A stretch of 64,000 bases of DNA from Clostridium sp. KNHs205. Its GTDB lineage: Bacteria; Bacillota; Clostridia; Lachnospirales; Lachnospiraceae. The stretch spans positions 744,001 through 808,000 of the forward strand of contig NZ_JNLE01000005.1 in the NCBI RefSeq assembly GCF_000702945.1, read 5' to 3'. Below, piece after piece: positions 46,321 to 54,328 of this stretch. The position numbers were made by a program, and so were the translations under genes. The stretch's first letter is position 1; every line of letters begins with the position of its first letter. Under the pieces are notes generated by a model. That model saw nothing but the letters and a program-made list of their open reading frames with translations. It was not told the DNA's origin and did no database searches.

Positions 46321-46340
46321 CATAAATATAATGGGAAGTT
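46321..46340 (+). repeat. Array core repeat H
   Basis: CATAAATATAATGGGAAGTT, one base off consensus, in the gap between the PD-(D/E)XK-like gene and the HExxH gene. Confidence 0.85.
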
Positions 46341-46434
46341 GCAAATTACAAAAGCAAACCTATTTATATTATTTACTCACTAGCTTTCTAACCTTAAAGC
46401 ATGCAGAAATCGAAAACGTTCTTTCTTTTTTGGG

Positions 46435-47955
46435 TTATCTTCCATAAAAATAGCTGCTGAATATCATTGAATTGTCTTCATCTGAGAAAGGATTACCTTG
46501 ATAAGAAGACAACAACAATTGTTTCACGTCCAATTTCTTAGTAAAGTCTATTTTAATCATTTTATCTGTGATGTTAATTGAATGAAGAAAAGAACCGAAA
46601 GAACACTGATTAACCTTAGTGATATCCCCATCACAAATGACTGGAATAAATAAACTTTCGCTCTGTACGCAACCTTTACAATAACCATTGTTAAAAAAAT
46701 TGCAACCCCTTACACCATAATATGCGAATCCGCATTGTAAGCTACTTAGTCCAACTTTATATGAGGATTGTATTCCGATGATTTGCTTTGCTAAAGCTTG
46801 AAGATGTAATTCTGATAAAGTTTCCACCTCAAGATTCACATTATCTCTACAAGCAAAGTAAAGATTATCTCCTATATTATAAATATAAGGACCAAGGTCT
46901 TGTACTGTCTCCCACAGATCTTTTGTAGCGAATAGCGGGAAACATAGAAACCACGGATTTTCTTTTTTAATTTTAACAGCTTTAACTAAATCATTTAAGC
47001 GCGGTAAATAATCCTTATTCTTAATATTTGTGGCATTTAGGCGATCAATGTTATATTTACTTGCCCTTTGCATAGAAACTTCGATGTTAATGAAACCGCA
47101 CAAATCAGTGATGGCTTTGCAGTATGGCAAAAACTGTTCTTCGTAATTTGTGGGAGTTATTTTGACAATTGATTCTTGTGATTTGCTGAGTAAATCTATA
47201 ATTCGAATAAATCTCCATGCTGGGTGTTGTGATTTCCATTTAGTCTCCATTTCTTTATCATCTGTAGGGAAGATTGTAAATGGAATAAGCCTATCAACAG
47301 ATAGAGCTATTTCACATACTATTAAAAACTCAAACGAGCGTGATTCACCAATCTGTTCAGTGAAATATATGTATGCAGCCCAATAATTCGGTGGTAAACT
47401 ATTGGGATTGATTGTAGCAGAAAATGGTATAGAGTAGTTGACAAAAGCAAAGGCAGCCTCTTGATATTTTGCCATCCCTTCAATAATATCTAACGTTGTA
47501 AAGATATAGTCATTGCCACACAAATTAATTATTGGGTGAAAATCTTGCGAGGTAATATTAACGTGTGATTGGCTAAATACTTCTTCGTCAGAAATCTCAA
47601 GCAATTTGATTTGTTTATAAGCTAGAGTAGTTATAAATATTTTAACTATTTGTTCGAGTGTAGTTAAATTTTCTGTATCTGCCATTAATGCAAAGGGCAC
47701 CGCGGCGTAATTATTTTGCTTGGTAGCAGCTAACCAACAAGAAATAATTTCAACATAATAATAATCATTTACACCAAATATAAGCTGACCATATGGAGTG
47801 AATAAGAATTGCCAGTGATGCATAGTTTCATGAAAGGCAATAATTTCAGACTCAATCTTTGTGTGATCATATTCTTCAAAATCCAATTTTAATAGCCTTT
47901 GGTCAGAATCATACACTCCTTCAGCATTTGAATAGCTACGATTATTTTCAGTCAT
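46435..47955 (-). CDS. Large HExxH-motif protein of the metacaspase module
   Basis: The 506-residue form starts at the ATG at 47955, after AGGAAGTG; a longer in-frame start (47976) lies before that site. A metallopeptidase-like HETMHH motif (IIAFHETMHHWQF, His42, Glu43, His46) lies near the N-terminus. A long helical middle follows. The C-terminal third carries CGFAYYGVRGCNFFNNGYCKGC, four Cys in a short region that could bind zinc or iron. No known family recognised; HExxH proteins of this kind occur as partners in bacterial conflict gene clusters. Its start overlaps the EACC1-like gene by eight bases. Confidence 0.72.
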   Translation of the reverse strand: MTENNRSYSNAEGVYDSDQRLLKLDFEEYDHTKIESEIIAFHETMHHWQFLFTPYGQLIFGVNDYYYVEIISCWLAATKQNNYAAVPFALMADTENLTTLEQIVKIFITTLAYKQIKLLEISDEEVFSQSHVNITSQDFHPIINLCGNDYIFTTLDIIEGMAKYQEAAFAFVNYSIPFSATINPNSLPPNYWAAYIYFTEQIGESRSFEFLIVCEIALSVDRLIPFTIFPTDDKEMETKWKSQHPAWRFIRIIDLLSKSQESIVKITPTNYEEQFLPYCKAITDLCGFINIEVSMQRASKYNIDRLNATNIKNKDYLPRLNDLVKAVKIKKENPWFLCFPLFATKDLWETVQDLGPYIYNIGDNLYFACRDNVNLEVETLSELHLQALAKQIIGIQSSYKVGLSSLQCGFAYYGVRGCNFFNNGYCKGCVQSESLFIPVICDGDITKVNQCSFGSFLHSINITDKMIKIDFTKKLDVKQLLLSSYQGNPFSDEDNSMIFSSYFYGR

Positions 47956-48358
47956 TGTTTGCACTTCCTGAATCATCTTTTGCTAGGAGTGTAACAATAC
48001 TATCAACTATTTTACTTTGTTCCTCGTTGGAAAGAGAAAAATTAAGCCTTATTCTTGTCTTTTTTCCATTGTGATACAAATCAATTTTGGTTACATTATT
48101 CTTTTTCAAATAGTTAATAAGTGTAAAAAAGCTACATTTTATTATATCGTATAGAGCGTTAATTCCGACACCATTTAATACGGTAAATACAATAACAGCA
48201 ATATCCTCACCAGAGCTATACTTATAATCCGGAAGAGAGCGTACAAACTCAACACAATGACTGGTATTTACTTCATTATTAAGTAAATAAATGTCATTAT
48301 CCTTAAAATATGTATGGTCTAATTCTATTTGGATTTTTGTTTCTGATTTGTTAATCAT
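47948..48358 (-). CDS. EACC1-like small protein
   Basis: The 136-residue protein has an N-terminal region (about 1-50), a hydrophobic, Gly-containing helix (IAVIVFTVLNGVGINALYDIIKCSFFTLINYL, about 54-85) and a C-terminal strand-strand-helix (VTKIDLYHNGKKTRIRLNFSLSNEEQSKIVDSIVTLL). The pattern resembles effector-associated constant component 1, a small protein found with caspase, trypsin-like and other effectors in NTP-dependent conflict systems. Recognition is by pattern only. There is no clear ribosome site. It overlaps the HExxH gene. Confidence 0.5.
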   Translation of the reverse strand: MINKSETKIQIELDHTYFKDNDIYLLNNEVNTSHCVEFVRSLPDYKYSSGEDIAVIVFTVLNGVGINALYDIIKCSFFTLINYLKKNNVTKIDLYHNGKKTRIRLNFSLSNEEQSKIVDSIVTLLAKDDSGSANND

Positions 48359-48464
48359 GTTTTATCTTGTATGATGTATTTAGTAACAAATACATCAATA
48401 CTCTCCTTTCTATTTCAACCTTGGTATAATCAATAGTAACACTATAACCATGTGAAGTTCTATT

Positions 48465-48484
48465 AATAAATATGATGGGCAGTT
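48465..48484 (+). repeat. Array core repeat I (degenerate)
   Basis: AATAAATATGATGGGCAGTT; it splits the module between metacaspase and EACC1-like genes. Confidence 0.7.
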
Positions 48485-48577
48485 CAATTCCTATAAAATA
48501 GCTTGTCTAATATAGATAATGAACAGTTCATTAAGCATCTGATTATGATGAAAGATTTTCGTTTGACATTTATACTA

Positions 48578-49963
48578 TTATCCTATCGAGATGATTTGTT
48601 GAAATTCAACGGTCTTTCCGCTTATTATTGATGAACTGATATAGGTTCCAGTCAGATTACATCCTCTGTCACCAATAAGTAATTGTACGTCCTTTGGTTG
48701 AACGCTGGCAATCGGCATCGAAATGGTCACATTGTATTCACCACACGGCAAAGCGTCTTTATCCTGTGTAAAGTGCTCACTACAAAAACTTCCACCCGGC
48801 CGAACTTGTGCTTTAGATTGAGCAGAATATTGTAAATCAGTATTCTTCAACCCTATCATAAGATTCGTATTTAATGGCAAGCTAGTTATCCCCTGGATTT
48901 TGCAACCATCTGAATCAATACTCGGTTCACATAAGCTAAATGTAACATTTATTTCTTTGCCCGAAGGCTCCAATGCAATTTTAGATGGGTCATGGTAGAA
49001 CTCTCCCATCACAACGGCTTTATTTTCGTACATCCAGCGATAGTGTTTAAACTCAAACCCAAACTCAAATATCTGATGCAAAATATAGGCTTCAAATTCT
49101 GCTTTGTCGCTAAAGTGGATACCGCCTGGCTTTTCACTTTTTTGATGGTGATAGATTCTATAGATTGCTGAAATAGGGTGCTGGTAATGGTTAGATAAGT
49201 ATATTAGAGTATCTGCTGTACTATTATCCCTTATCACTTGATAAATATCTTCATTTATCTGATCTTCCGACATTATGTTGAAAAAGAAATCATCGGTAAG
49301 GGAGGTGCTTTCCCAAGGATTCTGTGTTCCCCCGCTTCGAATTAATACATCAGAACGAACTTGCTTAAATAAATCTTCAATCTTGACATTAGGCTTATCA
49401 ATGTGATGGAGTAGACAAGCTGTAAATACACTATTCTCATCTGGCGAAGATGATCCAATCGCAACTGTGTTAGGTGCTGTTGCAAAGGAGATAAATGTAC
49501 CACGTCCAGATTTTATTTCAGCCAATCCTCCGCTTAGAACATCCTTTGTAAACGACGGTGATGTTCTGCAAGCATCCAGAATGATGATGTTTGATTTCTG
49601 TGGGTTTTCATACATGTAGTCTACAATAATCCTTATCGGAACTAAGCCCGTGTTTATAAGAATTGACTTATTTGGTGTTGGGTTACAGTCAATTGGAACA
49701 ATATAGTTTTCGCCATCGATTTGAACACCATGTCCAGAATAGTAAAGAAGGACTGTCGAGTATGAAACTGCTTCAACGAGAAACTTACCAATTAAGTCAA
49801 ACAAATCAGTACGAGTAAAATCATGCGCAGTAAAAGTGTCAAATCCAAGTGCCTTCAAAGTTTTCTCCACATCTGAGCCATCTTTCTTACATGAAGGTAG
49901 TTGATTACAAAACTGATACTTATCATTGGATACTACAAGAGCAAGTCCTCTGTGTATGTTCAC
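48578..49963 (-). CDS. Caspase-like (peptidase C14/metacaspase) protein
   Basis: The 461-residue protein starts at GTG (49963), well placed after AAGGAGGAGAAAGA and overlapping the upstream stop. The caspase fold spans about 1-240: the catalytic His78 is in TVLLYYSGHGVQIDGENYIVP and Cys132 in NIIILDACRTSPS, with SFATAPNTVAIGSS and PNVKIEDLFKQVRSDV following. The C-terminal half (about 300-461) is beta-rich with a Gly-containing end (GDRGCNLTGTYISSS) and may be a recognition domain. Caspase-like proteases serve as cell-death or peptide-cleaving effectors in prokaryotic defence. It belongs to a putative operon with two small genes upstream. Confidence 0.88.
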   Translation of the reverse strand: MNIHRGLALVVSNDKYQFCNQLPSCKKDGSDVEKTLKALGFDTFTAHDFTRTDLFDLIGKFLVEAVSYSTVLLYYSGHGVQIDGENYIVPIDCNPTPNKSILINTGLVPIRIIVDYMYENPQKSNIIILDACRTSPSFTKDVLSGGLAEIKSGRGTFISFATAPNTVAIGSSSPDENSVFTACLLHHIDKPNVKIEDLFKQVRSDVLIRSGGTQNPWESTSLTDDFFFNIMSEDQINEDIYQVIRDNSTADTLIYLSNHYQHPISAIYRIYHHQKSEKPGGIHFSDKAEFEAYILHQIFEFGFEFKHYRWMYENKAVVMGEFYHDPSKIALEPSGKEINVTFSLCEPSIDSDGCKIQGITSLPLNTNLMIGLKNTDLQYSAQSKAQVRPGGSFCSEHFTQDKDALPCGEYNVTISMPIASVQPKDVQLLIGDRGCNLTGTYISSSIISGKTVEFQQIISIG

Positions 49964-50157
49964 TCTTTCTCCTCCTTATTCATGTAGGACATAAGGATGT
50001 TGATAACATTGCCACCATCCGTGTCATATTTATCAGCAAGCCGCCACGCTTCACGTTGCAATAACGGTAATCCTTTATCAAACGGCATTTTCCCTATTTC
50101 TTTTAGTTTCCCAGACATTTCTTGGTATATTGCGTTCTCAATTTCATACTTATTCAT
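49960..50157 (-). CDS. Small protein coupled to the metacaspase
   Basis: The 65-residue protein starts after TGGAGGAGTAGTT. It reads MNKYEIENAIYQEMSGKLKE..., is helical and basic/acidic mixed, and contains LPLLQREAWRLADKYDTDGGNVINILMSYM. Its stop overlaps the GTG of the metacaspase, so the two are translated together. Unrecognised; an adaptor or inhibitor role is a guess from coupling. Confidence 0.7.
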   Translation of the reverse strand: MNKYEIENAIYQEMSGKLKEIGKMPFDKGLPLLQREAWRLADKYDTDGGNVINILMSYMNKEEKE

Positions 50158-50206
50158 AACTACTCCTCCACATAAAAGATAATAAACAAAATTAAGTACA
50201 TATGGT

Positions 50207-50485
50207 TTATCCGTAATATTGATTTATCAATTCCATTCTAAATTTCCAATAAGTAACCGTGTTTTGTTTTTCGTTCTCACGAGCAGTTCTCATCAGTTCG
50301 TTATTCGTAAATATCATGCCATGTGTTCGTAAATCATTGAAATCTGCTTTAGATATTGTAGGGTGGAATGAATCTAAACCAGACCCAACGTCTTTTGTAA
50401 TAATGACATAATTCGAACCGTTATCTAAAATTATGTCATTTTCATTTATAATATAGTTTTCATGTCCTAATCTAATAATAGCCAT
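50207..50485 (-). CDS. Small first gene of the metacaspase operon
   Basis: The 92-residue protein follows TTTGAGGTGAAAAACAA. A beta-rich first half (IRLGHENYIINENDIILDNGSNYVIITKD) is followed by a helical end (NELMRTARENEKQNTVTYWKFRMELINQYYG). No family recognised. It is separated from the next gene by 49 bp and is nearest to the array promoter. Confidence 0.7.
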   Translation of the reverse strand: MAIIRLGHENYIINENDIILDNGSNYVIITKDVGSGLDSFHPTISKADFNDLRTHGMIFTNNELMRTARENEKQNTVTYWKFRMELINQYYG

Positions 50486-50635
50486 TTGTTTTTCACCTCA
50501 AATTTTAAAATAAAGCAGTTTTTCGTGTTCATAGGGAGAACAATGTTCAGTGGCCGATTTATTTATAAAGCTATTTACTCGTTGCTTAATTGCTCAAATC
50601 TAACATCTCTTTAAGCACGTTAAGCGCAGTTCAGC

Positions 50636-50651
50636 TAACTTCCCATTATTG
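50636..50651 (-). repeat. Array core repeat J, inverted, at the array head
   Basis: On the minus strand GCAATAATGGGAAGTT, sharing AATGGGAAGTT with the other cores but pointing the opposite way and lacking the TATAAAT half. Confidence 0.65.
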
Positions 50652-50668
50652 CTAATATACGTAGTCTA

Positions 50669-50697
50669 AATATACCACTATATGGATAATATTTCAA
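50669..50697 (-). promoter_or_regulatory. Array head promoter
   Basis: TTGAAA (50697-50692), 17-bp spacer, TATATT (50674-50669) on the minus strand, reading into the metacaspase operon and the array. Its position beside an inverted core recalls the cassette promoter of integrons. Confidence 0.65.
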
Positions 50698-50830
50698 ATT
50701 ATATAATATAATTTTCGATTAAAACTTCCTCCGTTATGACATTATCTTTCACTTATCATTCCTTCCTCTTATTCTTCACTAATAACTCATCCTTTCCAGT
50801 AATCAAATCCCGTGATCATCGAAATCCAAA

Positions 50831-51066
50831 GAAAATCCGGCTTCCTCTTTGGGAGTTTTGTCTCGGAAAGGTTCCAGCATCCACTTAGGCTGCAAGGAAT
50901 GCGCCAAGTTCCGAAAAAGCCATGTCTGAGCGTCAAAAAACCTCCGCAACCACAACCCAAAATCGCGAGTTTGGCTTTATCGGAACTGCCCTAAGCAATC
51001 CATGCAGCCTTAGTGGATGCTGGGTTCTTGTCCGAACAAAACGCACAAAGAGGAAGCCGGATTTTC
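50831..51066. repeat. Long imperfect hairpin element, different family
   Basis: A perfect 21-bp outer arm (GAAAATCCGGCTTCCTCTTTG, 50831-50851, with 51046-51066). A middle arm follows (CCAGCATCCACTTAGGCTGCA, 50874-50894, with 51003-51023, one mismatch), then an inner arm (AGTTCCG, 50907-50913, and its continuation, with 50972-50987). About 236 bp overall, no coding content. GC is higher than its surroundings. Confidence 0.88.
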
Positions 51067-51087
51067 GCCCCCTTTCCACAACCTCCA

Positions 51088-51113
51088 CCCTCCCCATAAC
51101 CCTCACCCCCCCC
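51088..51113 (-). other. G-quadruplex-forming tract
   Basis: The plus strand is nearly G-free from 51068 to 51155; on the minus strand it reads G-runs of 8, 3, 4 and 3 with loops TGA, TTAT and A, a canonical quadruplex pattern. It lies about 45 bp upstream of the MATE promoter. Confidence 0.7.
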
Positions 51114-51155
51114 TCCAATCCAAGTATCCAAATCCTCCTCCCCCCTTTTTCTCCC

Positions 51156-51184
51156 TTGACCTTCCCCCTCAAAAGGCGTATAAT
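51156..51184 (+). promoter_or_regulatory. MATE gene promoter
   Basis: TTGACC (51156-51161), 17-bp spacer, TATAAT (51179-51184). Confidence 0.85.
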
Positions 51185-51239
51185 ACCTTTTTGCACGGTC
51201 ACATTAGTCTCCGTTAGAATAACTTACAGGTGATAAACA

Positions 51240-52598
51240 ATGAAGTTTAAGTTTCTGAATCAAAACATGGAACAGCGCCGAGAACTTATTTTAAATGGAA
51301 ATGTCTTCTCAACAATCCTGCTCCTTTCAATACCCGCACTAATGATGGGCGTGGTACAATCTCTGATACCCGTTATAGATGGTCTGTTTCTAAATAATCT
51401 TGCAGGTACGACAGCCGCCAGCGCTGTAACCTACGCAACTCCTATCGTCAATATGACCTCCGCCCTCTCACAGGGATTAAGTGTAGCCGGAATGGCAATT
51501 ATCGGACAGTCAAATGGCCGGGGTGATTATAAAGCCAGCAGACGTATAACAATACAATTAGTAGTCTTCGCTTTCATACTGGGCTTTGTATTGGCTCCCC
51601 TGTTAGCAGGCCTTGCCTTTCCCATATCCTCCCATGTTGACAAGGAAATTGCACACTATGTATTCCTCTATATCTCTTTGAATGCACTTGTTCTGCCGTT
51701 CTCATTTCTGGAATCCATATATAACGCAATAAAAAATGCCAGCGGTAAACCTGAGGATGCTTTTATCCGTATGATCATCATGCTGGTACTCAAAGTACTC
51801 TTTAATACCCTGTTCGTAGCTGTATTCTCCTGGGGCTTGATTGGTTCTGTAATGGCTTCCTTAGCCTCTAATATCATTATAACCCTATGGATGTTCTATG
51901 AACTCTTTGTTAAGAAATCAGGGGACAGACTGGACTTAAAAGGCTTTCATTTTGAGAAAACTACTATCCGCCAGCTTTTACTCATCGGTTTTCCTTCCAT
52001 GCTCTCAAGTCTGATGCTGAACTTAGGTTTCTTTCTGATCAACAATGAGGTCGAAAAATATGGAGCAGTTGTTTTAAATGGCCAGGGTATTGCCAATAAT
52101 ATAACCTCCGTTTGCTTTATTCTCCCCTCCTCTTTTGGTTCTGCCGTAACCACCATGGTCAGTATGAACATCGGAGCCAGACAAAGCAAAAGGGCAAAGT
52201 ATTCCTGCTTAATAGGCTGTATCATCAGTGCCATTACAGCTACAATCTTGATAGCCGTAGTCGTACCACTGTCCTCCCACATCACTGTCCTGTTTACTCG
52301 CGAACCGGAAGTCCTGGCAATCGCCAATAAAGCTCTACATATATACACATATTCTGTCATTGGCTTTGGAATCTGTATGGTAGAACAGGGAGCCTTTATA
52401 GGACTGGGTAAGACAAAGATTACACTGGTGCTTAGTATCCTGCGTGTATGGCTGCTGCGATATATCTTTATTCTGGCTACTGAGCAGCATTTAAGCTATT
52501 ATTCTGTATTCTGGGGAAACCTTTTCTCTAACTATGCAGCTGCACTTATAACAACAATCCTGATTCTGCGGGTGAAATGGAAGTCAGATTTACACTAG
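51240..52598 (+). CDS. MATE family multidrug/solute efflux protein
   Basis: The 452-residue protein has twelve predicted helices in two homologous halves. The N-terminal half has LLLSIPALMMGVVQSLIPVIDGLFLNNLAGTTAASAVTYA and NMTSALSQGLSVAGMAIIGQSNGRGDY; the second half begins LLLIGFPSMLSSLMLNLGFFLINNEVEKYG. It is a cation-coupled antiporter of unknown substrate, of the DinF/NorM-like Firmicute type. It follows a hairpin and G-quadruplex region. No Shine-Dalgarno is obvious (CAGGTGATAAACA). Confidence 0.93.
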   Translation: MKFKFLNQNMEQRRELILNGNVFSTILLLSIPALMMGVVQSLIPVIDGLFLNNLAGTTAASAVTYATPIVNMTSALSQGLSVAGMAIIGQSNGRGDYKASRRITIQLVVFAFILGFVLAPLLAGLAFPISSHVDKEIAHYVFLYISLNALVLPFSFLESIYNAIKNASGKPEDAFIRMIIMLVLKVLFNTLFVAVFSWGLIGSVMASLASNIIITLWMFYELFVKKSGDRLDLKGFHFEKTTIRQLLLIGFPSMLSSLMLNLGFFLINNEVEKYGAVVLNGQGIANNITSVCFILPSSFGSAVTTMVSMNIGARQSKRAKYSCLIGCIISAITATILIAVVVPLSSHITVLFTREPEVLAIANKALHIYTYSVIGFGICMVEQGAFIGLGKTKITLVLSILRVWLLRYIFILATEQHLSYYSVFWGNLFSNYAAALITTILILRVKWKSDLH

Positions 52599-52908
52599 CT
52601 CCCATTATATGCCCCATCTGCCTGCAGATGTGACACTGCCGCAGTTCGGTGTGTAAATTTTGCTTCTTAATAATTAGCAGCAACGATGCATATTTAACTC
52701 GCTTGCGCTACAACTCAAATGAGAAATATAGAATGTCCTTTATTTTAAAGTTCTGTAGAATTATTCATTAATCTAATAAAAGTTGCTTCTAAATCAATAT
52801 AATACAAAAAACCGGCAACTTTCTATATGACCTGCTCACTGCCATAGGCATGAGAGACATATAGGAAAATTGCCGGTTTTTCAAAATTCAATATTATTAA
52901 ATTTAAAA
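52599..52908. other. Convergent gap MATE / ferritin
   Basis: Apart from the terminator at 52806-52881 I see nothing that looks like a gene or RNA. Confidence 0.5.
52806..52881. terminator. Bidirectional terminator between MATE and ferritin genes
   Basis: AAAAACCGGCAA and TTGCCGGTTTTT are long complementary arms with additional pairing inside (CTATATG/CATATAG), flanked by A and T tracts on both sides. Confidence 0.88.
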
Positions 52909-53424
52909 TTAATCTAAAACAAGTGAAGGTGCTGCATAAACTCTTGACTTTAATTCATTATCCAGCATATACAGTCCTTTTGGATCTCCTGCAAAAAGTT
53001 CAAATTTCTTGATATTGTCCTCTGCATTCTTCTCTTCCTCACCCTGCTCTTTGATGAACCAGTCAAGGAACTGCATGGTACGGAAATCTTTATTACGATA
53101 AGCTGCTTCATATATGGTATTAATAGAGGCAGTTACAAATTGCTCATGCTCCAATGCCTGAGTTAAAGGCTCCTTAAAATCCTTGTAGCCGCCTTCCGGT
53201 CCTGCTATCTCAGTTAAGGCTACCTGCTCTCCGTTGTTTAAAAGATATTTTCGGAATAATAATGCATGATCTCTTTCCTCCTGCATCTGGACGAAAAACC
53301 AGTTCTCAAATCCATCCAGGCTCTGATCTGCATAGTAATTAGCCATATCCATATACAAATACGCAGAAAAGAATTCCTTATTTACCTGTTCATTTAAAAG
53401 TTTTGATACTTCCGGGTTTAACAT
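52909..53424 (-). CDS. ftnA: Ferritin (non-heme)
   Basis: The 171-residue protein has a four-helix fold. Iron-site residues are visible: Glu17-type NKEFFSAYLYMDMANYY, then ExxH in QMQEERDHALLFRKYLL (about 50-60), and WFIKEQGEEEKNAEDN (about 128-140). Stores iron in a 24-mer; oxidises Fe2+ at the ferroxidase centre. Start has GAGAGGATG upstream. Divergent from the XRE regulator. Confidence 0.96.
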   Translation of the reverse strand: MLNPEVSKLLNEQVNKEFFSAYLYMDMANYYADQSLDGFENWFFVQMQEERDHALLFRKYLLNNGEQVALTEIAGPEGGYKDFKEPLTQALEHEQFVTASINTIYEAAYRNKDFRTMQFLDWFIKEQGEEEKNAEDNIKKFELFAGDPKGLYMLDNELKSRVYAAPSLVLD

Positions 53425-53614
53425 ATGCCATCATCCTCTCTAATATATTCTTCTCAATTATGTACATTCTTCCTCTGATATATACTTTAGGTGTATTTGA
53501 AACACTTATCAGTATTAAGTCACAACACAGGTTTGTACACAGTTAGATTATAACATATTTGCTCCCAATTGGAAATGATGTAAAGAAGTTTTTGGCAGTT
53601 AAATATTTAGCATA

Positions 53615-53704
53615 CATATATTTATAATAAAGCATAAAACAGAATCAACTTTATTGAGGGGTTATAGAGTTTTCAGCTGCCTTATGCTTTATTATAAATA
53701 TATG
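53615..53704. repeat. Perfect 23-bp inverted repeat in the ferritin/XRE divergent gap
   Basis: CATATATTTATAATAAAGCATAA (written in pieces: CATATATTTATAAT AAAGCATAA) occupies 53615-53637 and its exact complement 53682-53704, with a 44-base loop. Another short palindrome TGGAATAATTCCA lies at 53769-53781. The rest of this 422-bp gap shows no gene. Confidence 0.8.
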
Positions 53705-53846
53705 GCTGAAATATCCAGTAAATTATGTTTTTATTGTAGCATATATTTACGGCTTTGTCAAATTATATTGGAATAATTCCAGTATTAATAGAACACCATT
53801 TTAAATATTAATATTTATGATACTATTTATTGGAGAGGTGATTTCT

Positions 53847-54230
53847 ATGGATATTGGTAAAAAAATTAAAACCCTGAGGCTTTCCAAACCCCTCACCCAG
53901 AATGAACTGGCTAATATACTTGGGGTGAGTAAATCTACTATGTCTAACTATGAAAGAAATATCAGCACCCCGGATCCTGATATTTTATTAAAATTGGCGA
54001 CTTACTTTGATGTTACAGTTGATTATTTATTTAATGTAAAACAAGATAAATCAAAGGATCTTATAAAAGAGGGTTCTGCTTATCATTCCGATAAATCCTT
54101 AACCAGAGATGAATGGAATACATTAAGCTACTACAGAAGGCTTAGTGATGAGCAGAAAGATTACATTAAGGGTCATATGATACAGTTATATCAGAAAAAT
54201 ACAACTTCTGATAAAACTGAAAAAGGTTGA
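53847..54230 (+). CDS. XRE-family helix-turn-helix regulator
   Basis: The 127-residue protein starts MDIGKKIKTLRLSKPLTQNELANILGVSKSTMSNYERNIS after GGAGAGGTGATTTCT. The HTH spans about residues 6-60 (Cro/C1 type, with TPDPDILLKLATYFDVTVDYLF), and the C-terminal half is a helical effector-free region. A palindrome 66-78 bp upstream (53769-53781) may be its operator. It could act on itself or on ferritin; direct evidence is absent. Confidence 0.9.
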   Translation: MDIGKKIKTLRLSKPLTQNELANILGVSKSTMSNYERNISTPDPDILLKLATYFDVTVDYLFNVKQDKSKDLIKEGSAYHSDKSLTRDEWNTLSYYRRLSDEQKDYIKGHMIQLYQKNTTSDKTEKG

Positions 54231-54328
54231 ATCAGGTACTGTTGCTTTGTTACAGCACCTGATTTACCTTTATTATTACTGTTACAGCCGTTATTATATT
54301 TGCCGCTTTTATAACTATTTCATTGCTT

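Larger units (their letters stand above)
39745..50658. mobile_element. Cassette-like gene array with regularly spaced 20-bp core repeats
   Basis: Seven minus-strand units between 39769 and 46178, plus a multi-gene module (46435-50485), are punctuated by ten copies of a core, consensus TATAAATATAATGGGAAGTT on the plus strand. Eight or nine are nearly identical. Homology ends abruptly at GTT on one side; on the other it fades over a further 20-60 bp toward the next gene start. One copy at the head (50636-50651) is inverted and stands next to a strong promoter. The gene content is unrelated from unit to unit. No recombinase is seen in the window, and the boxes do not fit attC (RYYYAAC/GTTRRRY). 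Confidence 0.6.

Noticed and set aside
39745..48484. Cores as canonical integron attC sites
   Set aside because: Boxes RYYYAAC and GTTRRRY are not consistently present; the bases after GTT vary (TAG, CGT, TTG, AAT, GCA, CAA), and no palindromic partner box was found.
39745..48484. Core repeats as plus-strand promoters because of TATAAT
   Set aside because: No consistent -35 element lies 17 bp upstream and all nearby genes are on the other strand.
50812..51233. Small ORFs in the hairpin/G-rich region before MATE
   Set aside because: They arise from palindromic and low-complexity DNA, with no ribosome sites.
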